Positions 58,643 through 64,000 of a stretch of 64,000 nucleotides of DNA are shown in pieces. Numbering within the stretch: the first letter of the stretch is position 1; the number at the start of each line of letters is the position of its first letter. The stretch covers positions 186,001-250,000 of the forward strand of contig NZ_JAUOPN010000001.1 of NCBI RefSeq assembly GCF_030547005.1. The letters run 5' to 3'. The stretch is from Maribacter sp. 1_MG-2023 (lineage in GTDB: Bacteria; Bacteroidota; Bacteroidia; Flavobacteriales; Flavobacteriaceae). The translations under genes were made by a program, and so were the position numbers. The notes beneath the pieces are model-generated. The model was given only the letters and a program-made list of their open reading frames with translations. It had not been told where the DNA came from and made no database searches.

Positions 58643-58921
58643 ATGATGAGTACAAGAGAAGAAGTTTCCGAAGAATTACTTTTAGAAGAAGAAACGGTTC
58701 AACAAAATGAAATCGTTCTTTTTAATGACGAGGTCAATACTTTTGATCATGTTATAAATACTTTAATGTCTGTTTGTGAGCATTCACCAGAACAGGCTGA
58801 ACAATGTTCTTTAATAGTGCATTACAAAGGTAAGTGTACGGTTAAGACTGGTGAGTATGAAGAATTGAAACCACAATGTTCTAAATTACTACAAGCAGGA
58901 CTGAGTGCAGAAATTGTTTAA
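58643..58921 (+). CDS. clpS: ATP-dependent Clp protease adaptor ClpS
   Basis: A 92-residue adaptor that delivers N-degron substrates to ClpAP/ClpCP. Start chosen at the ATG 58643 (or the ATG codon right after); the frame extends upstream into prmA but that part is not conserved. The ClpS core VLFNDEVNTFDHVINTLMSV (N-degron pocket with N-D-x-x-x-T) and AEQCSLIVHYKGKCTVKTG are evident; the acidic N-terminal EELLLEEETVQ tail is usual. It closes the operon and is followed by a terminator. Confidence 0.92.
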   Translation: MMSTREEVSEELLLEEETVQQNEIVLFNDEVNTFDHVINTLMSVCEHSPEQAEQCSLIVHYKGKCTVKTGEYEELKPQCSKLLQAGLSAEIV

Positions 58922-58964
58922 ATCAGGCTTCATAAATTATAGAAGTGTAAAATAGTATTGAAAT

Positions 58965-59001
58965 AAAAAAATCCCTTGAACCAAGTTCAAGGGATTTTTT
59001 T
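58965..59001. terminator. Terminator between clpS and the small coiled protein gene
   Basis: Arms AAATCCCTTGAA / TTCAAGGGATTT with a short CCAAG loop and flanking A/T runs; suitable for both convergent genes. Confidence 0.88.
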
Positions 59002-59054
59002 ATTTCAATTAAACTCTTAAAAGAAATTTCAATAAGTCTTTAAATCTATTAAGC

Positions 59055-59303
59055 TTATACTAAAGGTACTCCGTTCAATCGTTTCTCGATTTTCTTCTTT
59101 TTGACTGTAACTTCTTTCATTACATCCATTAAATTAGAATCTTTAGTTTCCTTATATATTTCATTAATGCTTAAAATAAGTGCTTTTGCCTCTCTCGACG
59201 CCTCTACTCGGTCACTAGTAGACATATTACTCATTTTTCGACCTATAAATTCCTGAGCTTTTTCAAGTAACTCCATTTGCTTCTTTTTTTTCAAAGTTAA
59301 CAT
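59055..59303 (-). CDS. Small helical protein of unknown function
   Basis: An 82-residue, Lys/Glu-rich, all-alpha protein (MLTLKKKKQMELLEKAQEFI ... RVEASREAKALILSINEIYK ... VKKKKIEKRLN). I use the ATG at 59303, because the longer frame begins with a TTG. There is no signal peptide and no recognised domain; a coiled coil is possible. It is convergent with clpS. The even codon use and clean helical periodicity support a real gene, but homologues would be needed to confirm. Confidence 0.55.
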   Translation of the reverse strand: MLTLKKKKQMELLEKAQEFIGRKMSNMSTSDRVEASREAKALILSINEIYKETKDSNLMDVMKEVTVKKKKIEKRLNGVPLV

Positions 59304-59567
59304 AATATTCAAATTACGCAATTCTTTGTCAATTGTATATAGTTATGAGGCTATTAGATAATAGTATTTATGAACAATTTAACGAAATAGGGGTGTTTTG
59401 AGCGCTTTTTTTCAATTTGAATGTTAATTTTTATTGTCCGATTGGTGTTTTTTCAATCTTTTTTGACAAAGTATGAGAAAAATTACGTTTAATTCAGTGT
59501 ATTTAAGTAGTTGATTGTGATATACTCATTTTAAAGAACTAAAATTTTTTATAAGTGTAATTTTAGG

Positions 59568-59581
59568 TGTAATTACTTGCA
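59568..59581. promoter_or_regulatory. Upstream operator-like site of the uronate operon
   Basis: TGTAATTACTTGCA differs from the downstream operator only at its three central bases and covers the predicted -33 box. The centres of the two sites are 39 bases apart. Confidence 0.4.
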
Positions 59582-59606
59582 AAATATCTAAAATTAGATA
59601 TATTTG
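59576..59606 (+). promoter_or_regulatory. Predicted uxaC operon promoter
   Basis: -33 CTTG (59576-59579), 19-base spacer, -7 TATATTTG (59599-59606). The start of transcription should lie near 59613, inside the operator next to it. Confidence 0.65.
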
Positions 59607-59620
59607 TGTAATCGATTGCA
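59607..59620. promoter_or_regulatory. LacI-type operator over the uxaC transcription start
   Basis: TGTAATCGATTGCA is a near-perfect palindrome (core AATCGATT exact) with the central CG typical of LacI/GalR-family sites. It sits directly after the -7 box, where binding would block transcription. The regulator gene is not in the window. Confidence 0.6.
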
Positions 59621-59831
59621 TAAAATTAAGGATGACTTGTAAAGCAACTTTTAAGCACTCTATGTTGTTATACTGTGAGTTTTGAATGTAGGTTTACTTT
59701 TTGTGCTGAATTGAATTAGTTTTTCGAAATCGAAACTAATTGCTTCCTAGTTTTATGTTAATGATGTTTTTAAATACATGGTAAATTGTACTTAATAGAA
59801 AAATTTAAAACTACAATTTAAGAATTATAAT

Positions 59832-61238
59832 ATGATAAAAAACAAAACCTTTATAACTGATGATTTTCTATTAGAAAATAAATTTGCGCAAAGGCTCTAT
59901 CATGATTATGCTTCGCAAATGCCAATTATAGATTACCATTGTCATTTGCCACCAGATGAAATCGCAAATAATCGTCAGTTCGAAAATCTAACCAAAATTT
60001 GGAATGATGGCGATCATTATAAATGGCGTGCGATGCGAACTTTTGGTATTGATGAAAAATATATTACCGGTAACGCTCCAGATAAAGAGAAATTTCTTGA
60101 ATGGGGTAAAGCAGTGCCCTATACATTAAGAAACCCCTTGTATCATTGGACGCATTTAGAACTTAAACGCTATTTTGATATTGATTTGCTATTAAATGCT
60201 GACACTGCTAGTGACATATATGAAGAGGCAACAGCAAAACTTCAAACTTCAGAATATAGCTGTCAAAGTTTAATTAAAAAGATGGATATAGAGGTTATTT
60301 GTACTACTGAAGATCCTGTTGATAGTTTAGATCATCACGTTAAAATAAAGAATAGTAATTTAAATACAACAGTGAGTACGGCATTTAGACCAGATAAAGC
60401 TATTGTGATTTCTAATGATACATACCTTGATTATTTAGAAAAACTTTCTGCTGTTAGTAACGTAAACATCGATTCTTATAGATCTTTGTGCGATGCGCTT
60501 TCTGTACGATTAGATTATTTTGCTGAAAATGGATGTACATTATCGGATCATGGTCTTAGCTATGTTCCGTTTAGTGCATTTACAGATGCCGAAATTGAAA
60601 ACATTTTTCAAAAAAGAAAAGAGAAAAAGCAATTGTCTTTAGAGGAAGACGAAAAATTTCAAACAGCAATCTTATTATTTCTTTGTGAGCAATACCATTC
60701 TCGAGGATGGATACAGCAATTTCACCTAGGCGCATTACGAAATAATAATGCAAGAATGACCCGTATTTTAGGTCCCGATACAGGTTGGGATTCTATCGGA
60801 GATTATTCTCAGGCAAGAACCCTTTCCAGCTTTTTAAATGCTTTAGATTCTAAAGACAAGCTTACTAAAACTATATTATACAATCTAAATCCGTCAGATA
60901 ATGAAGTTCTAGCGACAATGATTGGTAATTACAATGATGGTAAGGTTAAAGGTAAAATGCAGTTTGGTTCTGGTTGGTGGTTTATGGATCAAAAAGACGG
61001 TATGACTAGGCAGCTTAATGCATTATCTAATATGGGGTTAATTAGCTGTTTTATAGGGATGTTGACAGATTCAAGATCTTTTCTTTCATACCCTAGGCAT
61101 GAATATTTTAGACGAATTGTTTGTAACCTTTTTGGTCAAGAAATGCAACGTGGAGAATTACCTCAAGATTTTGAATTGGTGGGGCAAATTATACAAGATA
61201 TTAGTTATAATAACGCAAAGGAGTATTTCAAATTTTAA
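59832..61238 (+). CDS. uxaC: Glucuronate/galacturonate isomerase
   Basis: A 468-residue amidohydrolase-superfamily enzyme converting D-glucuronate to D-fructuronate and D-galacturonate to D-tagaturonate. The N-terminal metal-binding block MPIIDYHCHLPPDEIANNRQ (about 30-49), NLTKIWNDGDHYKWRAMR, and the later WIQQFHLGALRNNNARM, GDYSQARTLS and GWWFMDQKDGM are UxaC landmarks. Length is normal. It is the first gene of an uronate operon with a TRAP transporter. The next steps (uxuB/uxaB, uxuA/uxaA, kdgK, eda) are expected beyond the window. Cytoplasmic. Confidence 0.95.
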   Translation: MIKNKTFITDDFLLENKFAQRLYHDYASQMPIIDYHCHLPPDEIANNRQFENLTKIWNDGDHYKWRAMRTFGIDEKYITGNAPDKEKFLEWGKAVPYTLRNPLYHWTHLELKRYFDIDLLLNADTASDIYEEATAKLQTSEYSCQSLIKKMDIEVICTTEDPVDSLDHHVKIKNSNLNTTVSTAFRPDKAIVISNDTYLDYLEKLSAVSNVNIDSYRSLCDALSVRLDYFAENGCTLSDHGLSYVPFSAFTDAEIENIFQKRKEKKQLSLEEDEKFQTAILLFLCEQYHSRGWIQQFHLGALRNNNARMTRILGPDTGWDSIGDYSQARTLSSFLNALDSKDKLTKTILYNLNPSDNEVLATMIGNYNDGKVKGKMQFGSGWWFMDQKDGMTRQLNALSNMGLISCFIGMLTDSRSFLSYPRHEYFRRIVCNLFGQEMQRGELPQDFELVGQIIQDISYNNAKEYFKF

Positions 61239-61309
61239 TTCCTCGTTTCCTAAGAGAGAAATTGTTCAGTTAAAAATTGCGGAAATCATTAGCCGTTTAA
61301 TCCAACACT

Positions 61310-62287
61310 ATGAAAAGTATAAAAATACTATTGCTCTTTATTATGGTCTTAACCTTTTTATGTTGTGAAATACAGACTGAAGTAAAGACATTGCGTTTAG
61401 GTCATGGTCTAGATGTTAGCCATTCGGTACACAAGGCGATGGTGAAAATGGGTGAAGATTTGTTGGAGCGGTCTGGTGGTAAATTGAAACTTGAAATTTA
61501 CCCAAGTCAACAATTGGGTACCGAAAGAGAATGTCTTGAACTTTTACAGATCGGTAGCTTAGATATGACCAAAGTTTCAGTGGGAGTTTTAGAGAACTTT
61601 GCGCCAAAAATAAAGGTGCTAGGGTTACCATTTCTTTTTAGAGACCGTCAACACTCTTTTGATGTTCTTGACGGACCAATTGGTGAAATGCTTTTAAACG
61701 AAGGCGAGAAATATTGGTTAAAAGGCTTAGGGTATTATGATGCCGGTAGCCGTAGTTTTTATACCATGAATAAACCCATTGAAAAACCAGATGATCTTAT
61801 CGGTGAAAAAATAAGAGTGATGGAAAGTGCAACTGCCGTAAATATGGTGAAAGCGCTAGGTGGTTCTCCTACACCTATTTCATGGGGAGAATTGTATACA
61901 TCTTTACAGCAAGGTGTTGTTGATGGGGCAGAGAACAATCCACCAAGTTTTTACCTGTCCAGACATTACGAAGTTTGTAAATATTATTCGTTAGATGAAC
62001 ATACTGTACTACCAGATGTTTTATTAATCGGGACTTATGTATATGATAAGCTCAACGAACAAGAAAAGAAGTGGCTAAATGAATCGGTGAAAGAATCGGT
62101 TAAATATCAGCGTATTCTTTGGGCAGAAGCAGAAGAGGAAGCTTTGCGAGAAGTTCAGAAAGCAGGTGTACAAATTATAAGGCCGGATAAAACAATTTTT
62201 GCGGAAAAAGTAAAAAGCATTTTTGAAGGATATAAAGAGGATAAGGAAATGTATTCGCTTATCAAACAAATTCAAGAAACCAACTAA
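61310..62287 (+). CDS. TRAP transporter solute-binding protein, DctP family
   Basis: A 325-residue binding protein. An N-terminal hydrophobic signal ends in a Cys pair (VLTFLCCE), so it may be a lipoprotein, although the lipobox is atypical. DctP motifs: LRLGHGLDVSHSVHKAMV (about 29-46), YPSQQLGTERECLELLQIGS (about 62-81), and GEKIRVMESATAVNMVKALG (about 143-162), whose Arg grips the substrate carboxylate, then GVVDGAENNPPS. With uxaC upstream, the substrate is most likely an uronic acid. It starts 71 bases after uxaC. Confidence 0.92.
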   Translation: MKSIKILLLFIMVLTFLCCEIQTEVKTLRLGHGLDVSHSVHKAMVKMGEDLLERSGGKLKLEIYPSQQLGTERECLELLQIGSLDMTKVSVGVLENFAPKIKVLGLPFLFRDRQHSFDVLDGPIGEMLLNEGEKYWLKGLGYYDAGSRSFYTMNKPIEKPDDLIGEKIRVMESATAVNMVKALGGSPTPISWGELYTSLQQGVVDGAENNPPSFYLSRHYEVCKYYSLDEHTVLPDVLLIGTYVYDKLNEQEKKWLNESVKESVKYQRILWAEAEEEALREVQKAGVQIIRPDKTIFAEKVKSIFEGYKEDKEMYSLIKQIQETN

Positions 62288-62292
62288 TTACT

Positions 62293-62751
62293 ATGCGAAA
62301 CAAAATAGATTCCGTTTTGGGCAAGACATTGGTACTGATCATGTCGGTTATGGTCATAAATGTATTATGGCAAGTATTTACAAGATATGTAACGGGTAAC
62401 CCAAGTTCATTTACAGATGAGTTAGCTCGTTATCTTATGATTTGGATCGGGGTTCTTGGCGCTGCATATGTATCGGGGCGAAACTTGCATGTGGCTATAG
62501 ATATTTTACCGTTGCGACAGAGTAAGAAAACACAGAAGAAATTGAAGATAATAGTAACCATTTTAATTATACTATTTGTCTTCTTTGCTTTTGTAATCGG
62601 CGGGTCAAGGTTGGTTTATATCTCTTATGTTCTAGGGCAACAATCACCGGCATTACAATTACCATTAGCACTAGTTTATCTTATAATCCCTATTAGCGGC
62701 TTGTTGATTATGTATTACAAAATGTCAGACCTAAAAAATATCAGCTCATGA
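62293..62751 (+). CDS. TRAP transporter small membrane subunit, DctQ family
   Basis: A 152-residue membrane protein with four TM segments (about 10-28, 45-66, 80-105, 125-145). The family motif FTDELARYLMIWIGVLGAAY (about 40-59) is clear, and the following RNLHVAIDIL. It forms the small subunit of the sodium-driven TRAP permease together with the large subunit downstream. It starts five bases after the binding protein gene and overlaps the DctM start by four bases (ATGA). Confidence 0.9.
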   Translation: MRNKIDSVLGKTLVLIMSVMVINVLWQVFTRYVTGNPSSFTDELARYLMIWIGVLGAAYVSGRNLHVAIDILPLRQSKKTQKKLKIIVTILIILFVFFAFVIGGSRLVYISYVLGQQSPALQLPLALVYLIIPISGLLIMYYKMSDLKNISS

Positions 62752-64000
62752 TGGAGCAACTACCAATTATTGTTTTAGTACTAAGCTTTATTTGTTTGTT
62801 ATCTATAGGTACACCTGTAGCTTGGAGTATAGCAATTTCGTCTTTATTGACCATGTTGGTGAGTATACCTGCAATGCCGGCATTCACTACAGTATCGCAG
62901 CGTATGGCGACCGGTTTAGATAGTTTTGCGTTGTTGGCAATTCCGTTTTTTGTATTATCGGGAGAACTCATGAACAAAGGCGGTATAGCTCATAGACTTA
63001 TTGCCTTTGCCAAGACCTTGGTTGGATCTTTCCCTGGCGGATTGGCTTTAATAAATGTCATAGCAGCCATGTTAATGGGAGCGATTGCGGGTTCTGCAAT
63101 GGCGTCTGCATCTGCAATGGGAAGCATCTTAGGCCCTGAGATGGAAAAAGAAGGTTATTCTAAAGAATTCGGTGCTGCTGTAAATATTACTTCTGCAACT
63201 ACAGGCTTAATTATTCCGCCAAGTAATGTATTAATCGTTTATTCATTGGCAAGTGGTGGTGCATCTATTGCAGCATTGTTCTTGGCAGGATACATTCCCG
63301 GAATAATGACAGGATTATTTCTTATGATTGTCGCATCTTTTTGGGCAAAAAAGAAGAAATATAAAGTTGGGAAACGCAGCAGTTTAAAAAAGGTGGGTAA
63401 AACATTTATTGATGCCTTACCTAGTCTATTTATGCTGGTTGTGGTAATTGGAGGTATTGTTACCGGAATATTTACAGCTACTGAGGCATCTGCTATTGCG
63501 GTATTATATAGTTTAATTCTTGGCTTTATTTATAAGGAGATTACCTTGCCGAAATTGCCACAAATATTATTAGATTCTTCAGCTACTACAGCAATTGTAA
63601 TGTTGCTGATAGGGTCATCTATGTGTATGTCTTGGGCTTTGTCTTATGAAAATATTCCGCAAGATATCAGCACAGGACTTTTAAGTTTAAGTGATAACAA
63701 GATTGTCATTCTTTTGATCATTAATTTGCTTTTATTGTTTGTAGGTATTTTTATGGATATGACTCCTGCAGTGCTCATTTTTACTCCGATATTCTTACCG
63801 GTAGTGACCAAATTAGGGCTAGACCCTGTACATTTCGGAATCATCATGGTATTGAATCTATGTATTGGCTTATGTACACCACCTGTTGGTTCGGTATTGT
63901 TTGTTGGAGTAGGTGTGGCTAAAACTACTATAGAAAAGGTCTTTAAACCCTTGTTGCCGTTATTTATAGCAATGATTGTTGCGCTATTTTTAGTTACTTA
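62748..64000 (+). CDS. TRAP transporter large permease, DctM family (3' end outside)
   Basis: The frame runs off the window, so it is partial; 417 residues are visible, and the family length (about 425-430) suggests that only the last dozen residues are missing. DctM landmarks are LLAIPFFVLSGELMNKGGIA (about 62-81), MGAIAGSAMASASAMGSI, NITSATTGLIIPPSNVLIVY and LNLCIGLCTPPVGSVLFVG. About 12-13 TM segments form the ion-coupled translocation channel. Its ATG overlaps the DctQ stop. Substrate is probably an uronate, from context. Confidence 0.92.
   Translation, partial: MMEQLPIIVLVLSFICLLSIGTPVAWSIAISSLLTMLVSIPAMPAFTTVSQRMATGLDSFALLAIPFFVLSGELMNKGGIAHRLIAFAKTLVGSFPGGLALINVIAAMLMGAIAGSAMASASAMGSILGPEMEKEGYSKEFGAAVNITSATTGLIIPPSNVLIVYSLASGGASIAALFLAGYIPGIMTGLFLMIVASFWAKKKKYKVGKRSSLKKVGKTFIDALPSLFMLVVVIGGIVTGIFTATEASAIAVLYSLILGFIYKEITLPKLPQILLDSSATTAIVMLLIGSSMCMSWALSYENIPQDISTGLLSLSDNKIVILLIINLLLLFVGIFMDMTPAVLIFTPIFLPVVTKLGLDPVHFGIIMVLNLCIGLCTPPVGSVLFVGVGVAKTTIEKVFKPLLPLFIAMIVALFLVT

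Larger units (their letters stand above)
59304..59831. other. Regulatory spacer upstream of the uronate operon
   Basis: 528 bases without a credible gene. It contains the predicted promoter and operators listed below; the region between 59304 and 59540 is AT-rich with no further signal. The leader downstream of the predicted start of transcription is about 220 bases. Confidence 0.6.

Noticed and set aside
61099-61368. An 89-residue frame bridging uxaC and the TRAP binding protein
   Set aside because: It overlaps the 3' end of uxaC and the start of the binding protein in another frame; both real genes are complete.

Overview
The window looks like a chromosomal segment of a marine member of the Flavobacteriaceae (phylum Bacteroidota). 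The DNA is AT-rich. Several promoters fit the Bacteroidota form (TTTG, about 19 bases, TAnnTTTG). SecD and SecF are fused, two secreted proteins end in a type IX secretion (T9SS) type-B sorting domain, and families typical of the phylum are present (DUF4293 beside rho, DUF1599, a BT_3928-type DoxX protein, DUF3667, DUF2911, DUF6588). A closer placement (Maribacter/Zobellia-like) is inference only. No insertion sequence, prophage, CRISPR array, rRNA operon or obvious island was seen; this is mostly core genome with a few lineage-specific pieces.

Layout. 1-2188 (minus): ftsE, an SRPBCC protein, an ABM-domain protein and the N-terminal part of a GH63-type glucosidase. 2344-8374 (plus): a 1005-residue TPR protein, its outer-membrane barrel partner and an OmpA-family protein. 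8371-14916: NIPSNAP protein, NYN/LOTUS protein, DUF885 peptidase-like lipoprotein, small lipocalin-like protein, YtcJ-type amidohydrolase, DUF2911 protein. 15163-22308: asnB, csbD, gyrB, DUF6588 protein, small lipoprotein, mdh. 22447-26158: a small protein with a SecD-like segment, then secDF. 26231-32017 (minus): lgt, DUF192 lipoprotein, GNAT and a ModF-like ATPase as one operon, then yidD, DUF779 and aldehyde dehydrogenase, with a divergent AraC regulator. 33139-38810: folE-cysS (minus) and two tandem T9SS cargo proteins (plus). 38858-43792: FadL-type porin, a Ser/Arg-rich lipoprotein, proS, two identical tRNA-Glu genes, rpsT. 44027-49581: a lipoprotein/membrane-protein pair, rho, DUF4293, a DM13-type lipoprotein and a barrel protein. 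49626-59303: phosphodiesterase, truA-ABC exporter, folP-cdaA-DUF3667 (frameshifted), DUF1599-BT_3928-tpiA-prmA-clpS, and a small coiled protein. 59832-64000: uxaC plus a three-part TRAP transporter, an uronate uptake and catabolism operon that continues past the window.

How they work together. Envelope biogenesis is the dominant theme: SecDF, Lgt, YidD, the TPR/barrel pair, OmpA, FadL and T9SS cargo. Housekeeping is represented by gyrB, rho, proS, cysS, rpsT, truA, prmA, clpS, tpiA, mdh, asnB, folE and folP. The uronate operon points to use of algal or plant uronic-acid polysaccharides and carries a LacI-type operator over its predicted transcription start. The most unusual single feature is a DUF3667 gene directly after the c-di-AMP synthase gene: it is broken exactly at a run of eight G residues, and one extra G would restore a full-length protein.
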